From: Leptolinea sp. UBA5203
Lineage (GTDB): Bacteria; Chloroflexota; Anaerolineae; Anaerolineales; Anaerolineaceae
NCBI GenBank assembly: GCA_002412765.1
Contig: DHVR01000043.1
Span: 51,950 to 93,271, forward strand
Length of the DNA: 41,322 bases
Direction of reading: 5' to 3'
The notes beneath the pieces are model-generated. The model was not told where the DNA came from. It was given only the letters and a program-made list of their open reading frames with translations, and made no database searches. Positions 16,125 through 24,302 of the stretch are shown one piece after another. Position 1 is the first letter of the stretch. The number at the start of each line of letters is the position of its first letter. A program made the translations under genes and the position numbers.

Positions 16125-17351
16125 CTAATTTAATAATAGTTTACCCTGTTCTTCGCCCAGTTTGCGCCCAAAGCCAAGCAAGGCCAACGCCATGCCCAGA
16201 GCCAGCAGCACCAAAATTGCTGGGAAAAGAATACGGACCAGATCTTGCTGTGGATTCACTGTAAGGGGCAGAAGTTCATTAACGGAAATGGAAATTGCCA
16301 GGAAATTCCACAGGCCGTGGATGGTAATGCAGCCCAGATAGGTCAGCCCCAGTTTGCCCAGCCGGTAGGACCGCCAGCTTGAGGTTAACGCCCAGCCCAT
16401 CATGGCCGAAGTGAAGATATGCAGAATCCCGGTACCCACCCGCACCACGGACATGCTCACCCAGCCTTCGGCTCCGAAACCGGTTAATCCCAAAATGGAT
16501 TCAATCAAGGCAAAGACCATACCCGTGAGTGCTCCGTAATAAAAGCCATCCCTGGCTTGCAGGTCTTTCTTGTTTAAAAACCAGAGAGCCAAGGGTTTCA
16601 TAATTTCTTCAGTCACTGGAATGACCAGAGAAAAGAGCACAAAACCAATGAGCAGGATGGTGGGTTGTAAAAGAAAAGGCATAAGGATGCGGCCAAGCAA
16701 TTCCGGATTATTAATCCCGGACATTAAGCGGTTTAAGTATACAAAACCTTCGCTGCCCAGCGCCTGGGACCAATCTACCGCCAATCCAAGACCAACCAAA
16801 AAAAAGATGATCAACAACCCTTCAAAGAAAATGGTCAGGGGTTCAGTCAATACCATACTGAAAGAGACTAATCCCCAGTTACGGGATGGTTCGGAAGATT
16901 GAAATTTTTGAAACAAATACAGCAGGATCAGCACCAGCGGCAAAGCAATGGCGAATATTTTTAGGGGAGGAACCAACACCCAGAAAACAGAAGATTGTTG
17001 CCCCAGGAAATAAGACCCAGCCAGAATGACCGCCCAGACTACAAAACTGATCATCATGATGCCAGGTTTCAAGACCGGAAATTTGAGCCATGCAGGTTGT
17101 GGTTTCCCGCGGATTTGATAAATCGCGATGATTAATAACGGCAGAAGTAATAAGGCAAAAAATCCAAAGATCCAGATTAAGCCGTAAATTTCCTGGATAC
17201 CCGCCGTGCCGGTATCAGCAGAGAATGAACTGAGCAGGCCGGATAACAAAGCCAAACCAATCATCAATCCGACGCCTGCCAGGCCCAAAAGGCTGAGAAT
17301 TAAGTTTCTGGCGGCCAAAAATCCATTTTTATTCCCGTTCATATCAGACAT
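16125..17351 (-). CDS. PrsW-family intramembrane metalloprotease-like protein
   Basis: 408 residues from the ATG at 17351, chosen because GGAGGGAG precedes it; an upstream ATG at 17405 would overlap the previous gene. About ten TM helices. The four PrsW motifs are present in order: TEEIMKPLALW (EExxK near 248), FALIES, GILHIFTSAMMGWAL and IHGLWN. In Bacillus, PrsW makes the first cut in anti-sigma factor RsiW; in other bacteria the targets are unknown. The ATG follows the stop of the preceding lipoprotein gene by one base, so translation is probably coupled. No sigma/anti-sigma pair is in the window. Confidence 0.85.
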   Translation of the reverse strand: MSDMNGNKNGFLAARNLILSLLGLAGVGLMIGLALLSGLLSSFSADTGTAGIQEIYGLIWIFGFFALLLLPLLIIAIYQIRGKPQPAWLKFPVLKPGIMMISFVVWAVILAGSYFLGQQSSVFWVLVPPLKIFAIALPLVLILLYLFQKFQSSEPSRNWGLVSFSMVLTEPLTIFFEGLLIIFFLVGLGLAVDWSQALGSEGFVYLNRLMSGINNPELLGRILMPFLLQPTILLIGFVLFSLVIPVTEEIMKPLALWFLNKKDLQARDGFYYGALTGMVFALIESILGLTGFGAEGWVSMSVVRVGTGILHIFTSAMMGWALTSSWRSYRLGKLGLTYLGCITIHGLWNFLAISISVNELLPLTVNPQQDLVRILFPAILVLLALGMALALLGFGRKLGEEQGKLLLN

Positions 17352-17352
17352 A

Positions 17353-18636
17353 TTACTCTCCCTCCAGAATTTCAATGGACAGAATGCGGTCTTGTGGGGG
17401 TGCATATTCGCCGCTCATCGGGTCAGCAGCAGGAAATTGATGGATCAGATCCAAACCCTCAATCACCTTACCAAAAATGGTGTACCCACCCGTGTAGGAG
17501 GGAATGGCGTCATAGGTGATAAAAAACTGACTGCTATTTGAGATAGGGTCCGCTGTGCCGGAATTGGCCATGGCCAGCATCCCTGGTTGATCAAATTGTA
17601 AATCCGGACGAATTTCATTGCCGAACACATATCCGGTATTGCCGCTGCCTGTCCCGGTTGGGTCCCCTGTCTGGAGCATTCTACCCGGAATGACGCGGTA
17701 AAAAGGATTGTCTTTGTACCAGCCATCCCGTGCCAGAAAAACAAAATTGTTCACCGTAAACGGCACCTGATCTTCAAACAAATCCACCAACAAAATACCC
17801 TGAGTAGTAAGGATGCGGGCTTGCAAGTCTTTACTCGTATCGATCGTCATTGAAGGGCAGGCCGTGTAAGTCCTCTCGCTGACTTTGGAAAGCGCCTGAT
17901 AACGATTAATAATACTGCGCAGACTTTCAATGTCCTGCAATCCAGGATAGGGTTTTTGGTTGACCAGCACAAACGGCGTACCGGGGATTTGCAGGGTCTC
18001 TGCGCTTTGTAGGTCCGCCAGGATATTCTCCTTCACCGAATCAGAAAGAATGTCTGCTTCAAATTTAATTACATCCAGGCCCAGCTCGGTGATCGTTGGG
18101 CGCAGCCAGCTTAAAAATTGCTCGCCGGTCAGCGATATCCAATCCGCTTGATGGGCAAATAAATAATGCCGTAGAGGATTCACGGACGATGGGGATTGCA
18201 GCCCGGCGGCTTCAATGGCATAAGCTGGCAGGTAACTTTTCTGAATGGGAAGCTGGCGAAAAACCACGCGCAAATCTTGCGGAAAATCATCCACCAACTG
18301 CGCCAATATTGCATCCAAATCCGTGCTGTAGGGGCATAAGAAGTCCCCGTAGAAAGTAAAAGTAACGGCAGCCGTTTCAGAGCCTTCAACCCAGTCTTGC
18401 GGACTGACGGGGGGATATCCGTAATCCAACTCCTCTGCTGTGGCATTCGCTTCAGCCACCGTCTGACAGGCAGGCAGGGGATATTGAATGGTTGGCAAGA
18501 CCGGGACTGAAAGGGCTTCTTCAGTGGGTGTCACAGAATTGGAATGAAGGATGGCAGGGTTACACCCTGCCATCCATAAAATCAAACTGATCCCAATCAG
18601 CAATAATCTGGTTGCCCCCATCGAAATCATACGCAT
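17353..18636 (-). CDS. DsbA-like/cyclophilin fusion lipoprotein, copy 2 (CPYS variant)
   Basis: 427 residues. A signal peptide ends in a lipobox (WMAGC, Cys25). A thioredoxin-fold DsbA-like domain spans about 75-250, with the active-site segment DFLCPYS (Cys101, Ser104) and the cis-Pro loop GTPFVLVNQ. A cyclophilin-type peptidyl-prolyl isomerase domain follows (about 270-427), with FYRVIPG, LAMANSG and SSQFFITY, so its catalytic Arg and Gln are kept. Copy 1 directly upstream has CPYC; here the second Cys is Ser, which rules out a normal dithiol/disulfide cycle. The protein is probably membrane-anchored outside the cell, where it assists folding as an isomerase or a monothiol/chaperone variant. 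It lies 24 bases after copy 1. Confidence 0.88.
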   Translation of the reverse strand: MRMISMGATRLLLIGISLILWMAGCNPAILHSNSVTPTEEALSVPVLPTIQYPLPACQTVAEANATAEELDYGYPPVSPQDWVEGSETAAVTFTFYGDFLCPYSTDLDAILAQLVDDFPQDLRVVFRQLPIQKSYLPAYAIEAAGLQSPSSVNPLRHYLFAHQADWISLTGEQFLSWLRPTITELGLDVIKFEADILSDSVKENILADLQSAETLQIPGTPFVLVNQKPYPGLQDIESLRSIINRYQALSKVSERTYTACPSMTIDTSKDLQARILTTQGILLVDLFEDQVPFTVNNFVFLARDGWYKDNPFYRVIPGRMLQTGDPTGTGSGNTGYVFGNEIRPDLQFDQPGMLAMANSGTADPISNSSQFFITYDAIPSYTGGYTIFGKVIEGLDLIHQFPAADPMSGEYAPPQDRILSIEILEGE

Positions 18637-18660
18637 GGGATTTTAATCCTTCTTTCTAAA

Positions 18661-20133
18661 CTATTCTTCAATGATTTCCACAGAAATCAATTTGCTGCCA
18701 GGTTTTGCTTCTTCTGATGGACCAACATTACGTTCAATTAAGCCCTCCAGAATATCCATACCCGTTTCAACCTGCCCGAAAATGGTAAAGGAACCATTCA
18801 GATCGGGTGTGGCGGCATAGGTGATAAAGAATTGGCTGCCGTTTGTGCCTTCGCCGCTATTGGCCATGGCCAGACGGCCGGGCTGATCAAACAGATAGTC
18901 CGGGGCAATTTCGTTCCCATAAACATAACCCGGGCTGCCGATTCCCAAACCGGAAGGATCACCGGATTGAGCAACAAATCCAGGAATGACACGATGGAAG
19001 GTAATATCATCAAACCAGCCTTCTTTAGCCAGGAAGACAAAACTATTGACCGCGACTGGAGCTACTTCGGGGAAGAGCTTGATGGTAACGTCACCCTTGT
19101 CGGTTTTTAAAATGGCGGTATAGGATTTTGCCGGGTCAATCACCTGATCCGGGCAGGCATCAAACTGACGATCCAAAATGGTGTCTTTCAAAATTTGATA
19201 CATGCGGATATATTGGGGAGTAGTGACTGAATCTTCGAAAACATAATAAGGCAGGTTATCTACATAGTCCTGACCATTTTCTTCTACCAGGCTTTTGTAA
19301 TAATCTACCGACTCACGAAGGTTGTCACCATCGGTGAAGACAAAAGCCGGCAATGCAGCCATGAATTCAGGGGAATTCTCTTTTTCCAGTGCTTCAAAGG
19401 CTTCGACAATCCCGGCCATGATATCAGCGGTCATTTCCCCGCGGAAGTACATCCCGTTCATCACAACAAAGGGGGTGTAACTCACGCCGCCGGCAATGCC
19501 ACCCTGATACTGAGTCAGGATTTTGTTCATCAAATCACCATTTTCAAGGTCTGCAGTAAATTTCGTGACATCAATTCCCAAAGCCTTGGCTTCTTCTTTT
19601 GCGTATTCCACAAAAGCATCTGGATCCATACTGCTCCAATCGGCCTGCTTGGCAAAAAGGTCATTCTTTAAGGCTTCGAATTTATCCAACCCTTGAGCGC
19701 CGGCAGCTTCAAGCAGCGTAGCGCCAACGAAGGATTTATCGTGCATCTCCAGGGGAAAATGACGGAAAATGAGGCGGACTTGATCCGGATTCGCAGTAAC
19801 ATACTCGACCAGGGAAGGCTCAATCAAAGCACAATAAGGGCACTGCAAATCACTGTACTCGAGGATGGTAATGGGGGCATCCATATTCCCGAGGACCCAG
19901 TCATCTTCCGTTACTTCAGGTAACGGGGTGGGTTCTTCATCGCTGAACATGGAGACGGTTCGACATTCAGCAGGTCCACTGGCAACAATGGCCGGGCTGT
20001 TTGCACCCGTTTCAGCGGATGCCTCAACTGTTTCTGCTATAGGGGTAATTTCCGATGTATTGTCTGTTTTGGGCGTACAAGCACTCAACAGCAATACGAG
20101 TAATAAAGCTAAAGAAAAGAAATGTTTTTGCAT
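18661..20133 (-). CDS. DsbA-like/cyclophilin fusion lipoprotein, copy 1
   Basis: 490 residues. Lipobox LLSAC (Cys19), a Ser/Thr-rich linker, then a DsbA-like thioredoxin domain from about 75 with the redox motif CPYC (Cys98, Cys101), RLIFRHFPL and the cis-Pro loop YTPFVVMNG. A helical insert follows (about 255-330). A complete cyclophilin domain occupies about 338-490: FHRVIPGFVAQSGD, GRLAMANSG, NGSQFFITYA. It combines disulfide exchange and proline isomerisation in one extracytoplasmic, lipid-anchored folding factor. AAAGGT precedes the ATG. It sits 60 bases after tmk in the same direction and is followed by its divergent paralogue, a clear tandem duplication. Confidence 0.92.
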   Translation of the reverse strand: MQKHFFSLALLLVLLLSACTPKTDNTSEITPIAETVEASAETGANSPAIVASGPAECRTVSMFSDEEPTPLPEVTEDDWVLGNMDAPITILEYSDLQCPYCALIEPSLVEYVTANPDQVRLIFRHFPLEMHDKSFVGATLLEAAGAQGLDKFEALKNDLFAKQADWSSMDPDAFVEYAKEEAKALGIDVTKFTADLENGDLMNKILTQYQGGIAGGVSYTPFVVMNGMYFRGEMTADIMAGIVEAFEALEKENSPEFMAALPAFVFTDGDNLRESVDYYKSLVEENGQDYVDNLPYYVFEDSVTTPQYIRMYQILKDTILDRQFDACPDQVIDPAKSYTAILKTDKGDVTIKLFPEVAPVAVNSFVFLAKEGWFDDITFHRVIPGFVAQSGDPSGLGIGSPGYVYGNEIAPDYLFDQPGRLAMANSGEGTNGSQFFITYAATPDLNGSFTIFGQVETGMDILEGLIERNVGPSEEAKPGSKLISVEIIEE

Positions 20134-20193
20134 TTGGTTTACCTTTTTTCTTTTATAGACGACAATGATCCAATTATACGGTTGATTTTGATT

Positions 20194-20823
20194 TTATGGC
20201 TTCGCATTTTCCAGGACTTTCTGCACAACCGTCTGCATTTGATTTTGAACTTCAAGAGGTGGCCGGGAAGCATCGATCATGCGCCATCGCGCGGGGTCTT
20301 CTTCAGCCAGTCGGCGATACCCCAGTTGCACATCTCTGTGAAACTGGACAGCATAAGCATCCAGGCGATTCCATTCTTCGCCTTCTTTTTGCCGCCGGCG
20401 CAATCCGATTTCTGCTTCCACATCCAGCAGCAAGGTTAAATCCGGCCATAGCCCACCAGTGGCAAAAGCCAGCAGGTTTTTTAAAATCCCAATGTCCACC
20501 CCATGTCCAAAACCCTGATAAGCCAGGGTAGAATCGGCATAGCGATCACAAATCACAATTTTACCAGCACCCAACTGTGGACGGATAAATTCCTCCACCA
20601 ATTGGGCGCGTGCCGCACAGAACAACAGGATTTCTGTTCGCGGATGCATTTCGATATTGTCCATGCGAGTGAGGACAATATCCCGCACCTGGTTGCTGAT
20701 GGAGGTCCCCCCCGGCTCACGAGTGGTGACCACTTCATACCCCTGAGCCGTCAAAAAGGCGGCCAATGGCGCCACCTGGGATGTCTTTCCGCTGCCGTCC
20801 GGCCCTTCCAGTGTGATAAACAT
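20194..20823 (-). CDS. tmk: thymidylate kinase
   Basis: 209 residues. The P-loop GPDGSGKT (7-14), the DR(Y) motif in CDRYADSTLAYQGFG and TREPGGTSISNQVR are all typical. It phosphorylates dTMP to dTDP in dTTP synthesis. The lid region (GLRRRQKEGEEWNRLD) carries Arg residues. AGGGCTT precedes the ATG. It follows the R3H/AAA gene by 20 bases, in the same operon. Confidence 0.96.
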   Translation of the reverse strand: MFITLEGPDGSGKTSQVAPLAAFLTAQGYEVVTTREPGGTSISNQVRDIVLTRMDNIEMHPRTEILLFCAARAQLVEEFIRPQLGAGKIVICDRYADSTLAYQGFGHGVDIGILKNLLAFATGGLWPDLTLLLDVEAEIGLRRRQKEGEEWNRLDAYAVQFHRDVQLGYRRLAEEDPARWRMIDASRPPLEVQNQMQTVVQKVLENAKP

Positions 20824-20843
20824 AAGCCCTACTTATCCTTGGA

Positions 20844-22451
20844 TTAATCTTTAAAATAACGAACGTGACGATTGGGTTCTTTGCCAAAGGATTGGGAAAT
20901 CAAATTTGCCTGTTTCGCCATCTCATGCTGCCATTTACGGATATGGGGATCGGCTGGGGAGAGGTCAACGTACTTTGAACCGCGTAAAATGGATTCGATA
21001 GCCGCTTCCGTTTGTTGTGAAACTTCACCCATCTCAGGATCAGTGATCAGGCTGCTCTTCGGTTGCAAATTAAATATCTCAATAAAAGCCTGCTCCATCT
21101 GATACACGGTATTGGAGCGTAAAATATAAATAGGCATGCTGCGTTCCTCCGCTTCCAAAATCGCAGCTTGTCGATTGCGATAATAGGTGCGCAGCGTGAT
21201 CAAGGCATCCGCTTCTTCCAGGGTACGCACGATGATAATCGGTACATTCAACCGTTTGGCTGCCTGGGTTAGACGGTTCCGGGCGACTCCAAAGGGATAG
21301 ACATGCACTTTTTTCAAAGGAGCATGACGAGAGTCCAATACCCGCTCCACATAATCATCTTGTATTTCTTTCAATTGTGAACGGGAAGCCGTGCTGGTCA
21401 CGCGGCGAAAACCTGCGTTTGCCGGCAGGCTGGATTGAAAAGCCGCCGCGGATTTTCCCTTCTCTATGTGGATTTTGCCGTTCTCTTCCCGGCTGCGAAT
21501 TTCCGGGGAGATGGGATATCCGCGCACATGTGCGTCCACCGCCTGGGAGACATCCGCATGCACCGCCACCACGTCTCGCTCCTGAATTTCAATAAGAACA
21601 TCAAAGGTTGGGGGAGAACGGCGCTCGAGGACCGTCTTTTGCGTGCCGCGCCGGCGCGCCTCTTCATCCGATAACGTCACCGATTCAATCCCGCCCAACA
21701 GGTCCGAGAGGGTAGGATTTATCAGTAAATTTTCCATACTGCGTCCGTGAGCCGTGCCAATCAACTGCACACCGCGTTCCGCGATGGTACGGGCGGCCAG
21801 GGCTTCCAACTCGCGGCCAATTTCGTCAATCACAATCACTTCCGGATTGTGGTTTTCCACTGCTTCAATCATCACTTCATGCTGCAAGGAAGGCCGGGCC
21901 ACCTGCATTCGCCGGGCTTTACCGACAGCCGGATGCGGTACATCGCCATCCCCGCCAATTTCATTGGACGTATCCACGATGACCACACGTTTGGTCTCGG
22001 CCAAAATACGAGCCGCTTCGCGCAGCATGGTGGTCTTCCCCACACCAGGTTTACCCAGAATAAGGATACTTTTATCGGATTCAATCAGATCTTGAATAAT
22101 ATCAATGGTGCCATAGACTGCCCGGCCAACCCGGCAGGTCAGCCCGACGATGGCACCTTTTCGATTGCGAATCCCGGAGATGCGGTGCAGGGTGCGTTCC
22201 AACCCCGCGCGGTTGTCGGTATCAAAATCCCCGATATGATCGACAACCATTTCAATATCTTCATGGGAGATCTCTACATCCCCCAGCATTTTTTCGCCAT
22301 ACACAAATCTGGCAAAGGGCTTTCGGCCCAAATCCAGAATAATTTCCAATAATTGATCGAAAGAGTCCTCCGCCCTTACCAACTCAGCAATTCTTGGCGG
22401 CAGCACATCCAATAAAGCTTGAATATCATCGGTAATTCTATATTGACTCAT
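20844..22451 (-). CDS. SpoIIIAA/Ycf45-like AAA ATPase with C-terminal R3H-like domain
   Basis: 535 residues. Walker A GKPGVGKTT (133-141), Walker B EVIVIDEIGRE (about 200-210), and DTSNEIGGDGDVPHPAVGKARRM between them are hallmarks of the SpoIIIAA/Ycf45 (secretion-type) ATPase family. The middle region (about 350-470) carries DDYVERVL, VHVYPFGVARNRL and further conserved blocks seen in Ycf45-type proteins. The extreme C-terminus IRKWQHEMAKQANLISQSFGKEPNRHVRYF fits the R3H single-stranded nucleic-acid binding motif (R-x3-H near 505-515). A nucleic-acid-dependent ATPase is the likely role; the process is not known. It is a non-spore-former-type homologue inside a housekeeping operon. Confidence 0.85.
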   Translation of the reverse strand: MSQYRITDDIQALLDVLPPRIAELVRAEDSFDQLLEIILDLGRKPFARFVYGEKMLGDVEISHEDIEMVVDHIGDFDTDNRAGLERTLHRISGIRNRKGAIVGLTCRVGRAVYGTIDIIQDLIESDKSILILGKPGVGKTTMLREAARILAETKRVVIVDTSNEIGGDGDVPHPAVGKARRMQVARPSLQHEVMIEAVENHNPEVIVIDEIGRELEALAARTIAERGVQLIGTAHGRSMENLLINPTLSDLLGGIESVTLSDEEARRRGTQKTVLERRSPPTFDVLIEIQERDVVAVHADVSQAVDAHVRGYPISPEIRSREENGKIHIEKGKSAAAFQSSLPANAGFRRVTSTASRSQLKEIQDDYVERVLDSRHAPLKKVHVYPFGVARNRLTQAAKRLNVPIIIVRTLEEADALITLRTYYRNRQAAILEAEERSMPIYILRSNTVYQMEQAFIEIFNLQPKSSLITDPEMGEVSQQTEAAIESILRGSKYVDLSPADPHIRKWQHEMAKQANLISQSFGKEPNRHVRYFKD

Positions 22452-22491
22452 AAATTATTTCCATAACTCCTGATGGAATGCATTATACCTG

Positions 22492-23430
22492 TTAATCGAC
22501 CTTTTTTCTTGCGGAGGTTAAATAATGGGTGGGCGAGGGTTGGGGGTTGTTTTTTTCCAAAGCAGCCCAACTGGCTTCTTTCAATGCCGCACGGGATTGT
22601 AACCCCATATGCTTCACCATCAATACGGTTGGCTCGGAGGCTTCAGCCCCTAAGGCTTCCAAATCCCGTTCCAACCAGGCCTGATACGAGCGAATGGCAA
22701 TATAAACCGGACGATCAAATATAGAGGGTAGTTCATTCATTAATTGTTGAAACACCACCCGCGTATCGCCTACTTCAGGATGAATAAAGGGCTGCAGGAA
22801 GATCCCCTTTAGCCCATATTGACAATCCACCAATCCGTAGCGTTCCCCGCGCTCCAGATACACCAGGCCCAGGGTTTCCGCATGGGGCAGACCTTCCACG
22901 CGCTGCACCATGGGCGGCACCAGGTTTTGCACCAGGCTTTGCATATAGATGCGGTCCATCTCATTGATATCGCGCCAGTTTTCAACCTGCTGGGATATTT
23001 TTGGAAAGTTGGACGGCATGCGCCAGATACGTTGGCGGGCATAGACCGAGAATCCGCTGCGCCGAAAGGATTCAAACGCCGGATGATTTTCATTCAGCTC
23101 TGCCGTCACATTGGTTGCGCCCATCAAACCGGCCTGTTTTATCAACCCTTCCAGTAAATAAGGCAGCAATTCGGATTCTTTTTCATTTTGGGAAATGTAA
23201 TAGGTCAGGCGGGCGGATGGACTGCCGTGAGGAATTTCCACTTGCCCAATCAAAGCGGGGAATCCAGCTTCGTTTTCCAACAATCCAATGAAGCTTCGTT
23301 GTGCCGGAGAAAAGTGGGAAAACAAGGCCACCGTTCCTGCCGGGTTGCCCCGCGTCAGAGCGACGGCATTATTCAAAGGAATAATATTTTGCCGGGTTCG
23401 GTAAAATGTTCCGAGATCAATCCATGTCAA
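22492..23430 (-). CDS. GNAT-fold acetyltransferase-like protein
   Basis: 312 residues from a TTG start. The middle segment (about 95-145), with LIKQAGLMGATNVTAELNEN, HPAFESFRRSGFSVYARQRIW, is the C-terminal half of a GNAT acyl-CoA-binding fold. The C-terminal half (about 155-290) may be a second, diverged GNAT-like module. The true start may lie slightly upstream: the in-frame codons before the TTG read NFRPL, giving RPLTWIDL as expected for this kind of protein, and an ATA at 23445 overlaps the pdxT stop. Substrate is unknown. It is sandwiched between pdxT (11-base gap or overlap) and the R3H/AAA gene. Confidence 0.7.
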   Translation of the reverse strand: MTWIDLGTFYRTRQNIIPLNNAVALTRGNPAGTVALFSHFSPAQRSFIGLLENEAGFPALIGQVEIPHGSPSARLTYYISQNEKESELLPYLLEGLIKQAGLMGATNVTAELNENHPAFESFRRSGFSVYARQRIWRMPSNFPKISQQVENWRDINEMDRIYMQSLVQNLVPPMVQRVEGLPHAETLGLVYLERGERYGLVDCQYGLKGIFLQPFIHPEVGDTRVVFQQLMNELPSIFDRPVYIAIRSYQAWLERDLEALGAEASEPTVLMVKHMGLQSRAALKEASWAALEKNNPQPSPTHYLTSARKKVD

Positions 23431-23441
23431 CGGGCGAAAGT

Positions 23442-24020
23442 TTATGGTATCAACTCCATAAAATAACGGTGGAATCGACTGTCGCCAGTCAGTTCCGGGT
23501 GAAAGGAAGTAGCCAATAAATGACCCTGGCGGACGGCCACAATGCGCTCATCCGGCAAACGGGAAAGGATTTCCACGCCTTCCCCAACAGCGGTAATCAA
23601 TGGGGCGCGGATAAAAATGGCGTGGAAGCCGCCGCTGTTTCCATTATAAGATCCAAGGCATGGGATGGTTAAATCCATTTCGAAACTATCCACCTGCCTG
23701 CCAAAAGCGTTACGTTCCACAGTGATATCCATCAAGCCCAACAAGGGTTGGTCATGACCAATGTTTTTTGCCAGGAAAATAGCCCCGGCACAGGTTCCCC
23801 AAATGGGTTTGTTTTTGCCAAACGCTTTGAGCGCATCCAATAAACCATAGGTCACCGCGACTTTTCCGATGGTGGTCGATTCCCCACCCGGAATGATCAG
23901 CGCCTGTATTTCTTCCAGCTGCTGCGGCAGACGGACTTGCACCACGTCCACGCCTATTTTTTCAAGAATTTGTTGGTGCTCAGCAAAAGCACCCTGTAAA
24001 GCCAGTACACCAATTTTCAT
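23442..24020 (-). CDS. pdxT: pyridoxal 5'-phosphate synthase glutaminase subunit
   Basis: 192 residues. A class I glutamine amidotransferase with the triad Cys77 (GTCAGAIFLA), His174 and Glu176 (SFHPELTGD), plus PGGESTT (45-51). PdxT releases ammonia from glutamine and channels it to PdxS, which builds PLP. pdxS is usually adjacent, but none lies within the window on either side. It is the first gene of the eight-gene minus-strand unit, downstream of a good promoter. Confidence 0.96.
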   Translation of the reverse strand: MKIGVLALQGAFAEHQQILEKIGVDVVQVRLPQQLEEIQALIIPGGESTTIGKVAVTYGLLDALKAFGKNKPIWGTCAGAIFLAKNIGHDQPLLGLMDITVERNAFGRQVDSFEMDLTIPCLGSYNGNSGGFHAIFIRAPLITAVGEGVEILSRLPDERIVAVRQGHLLATSFHPELTGDSRFHRYFMELIP

Positions 24021-24065
24021 TAAATTGTTCCAACGGTTTTGTTATTTTCACAAGGTTATAGTTCG

Positions 24066-24094
24066 ATTTTACCACGCCTGATAGAGGGTCACAA
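24066..24094 (-). promoter_or_regulatory. sigma-70-type promoter of the pdxT-plsC unit
   Basis: On the minus strand TTGTGA (24089-24094), exactly 17 bases, TAAAAT (24066-24071). It would give a leader of about 40 bases before pdxT. Confidence 0.6.
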
Positions 24095-24105
24095 ATAATC
24101 AAGGC

Positions 24106-24286
24106 TAGGGTGGGATCGCTTGCCAGCCCCTTCAGGGGTGATCCCACGATTTTTGGTAATGATTATTTTCCATATATTGGAATAATATGGAGAGCTCCCA
24201 AAAGTTACAGGTAAGCAATTCCATCCTTCATACACAAATGGTACCTTATCATATATAAGGTGGGATCAAAAGCGATCCCACCCTAC
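24106..24286. repeat. paired REP unit A (inverted palindromes around a conserved spacer)
   Basis: Left palindrome 24106-24147: TAGGGTGGGATC, an enlarged loop with its own small CCCT/AGGG hairpin, then GATCCCAC. Right palindrome 24259-24286: GGTGGGATC, loop AAAAGC, GATCCCACCCTAC. About 110 bases lie between them and match the spacer of unit D (27215-27377). From 24241 to 24287 the sequence is identical to 27332-27378. Confidence 0.85.
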
Positions 24287-24302
24287 GAGTTACTAATACA
24301 GC

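Noticed and set aside
17353..18636. Copy 2 of the fusion lipoprotein as a pseudogene
   Set aside because: The frame is full length, the signal peptide and isomerase residues are intact, and only one active-site Cys differs.
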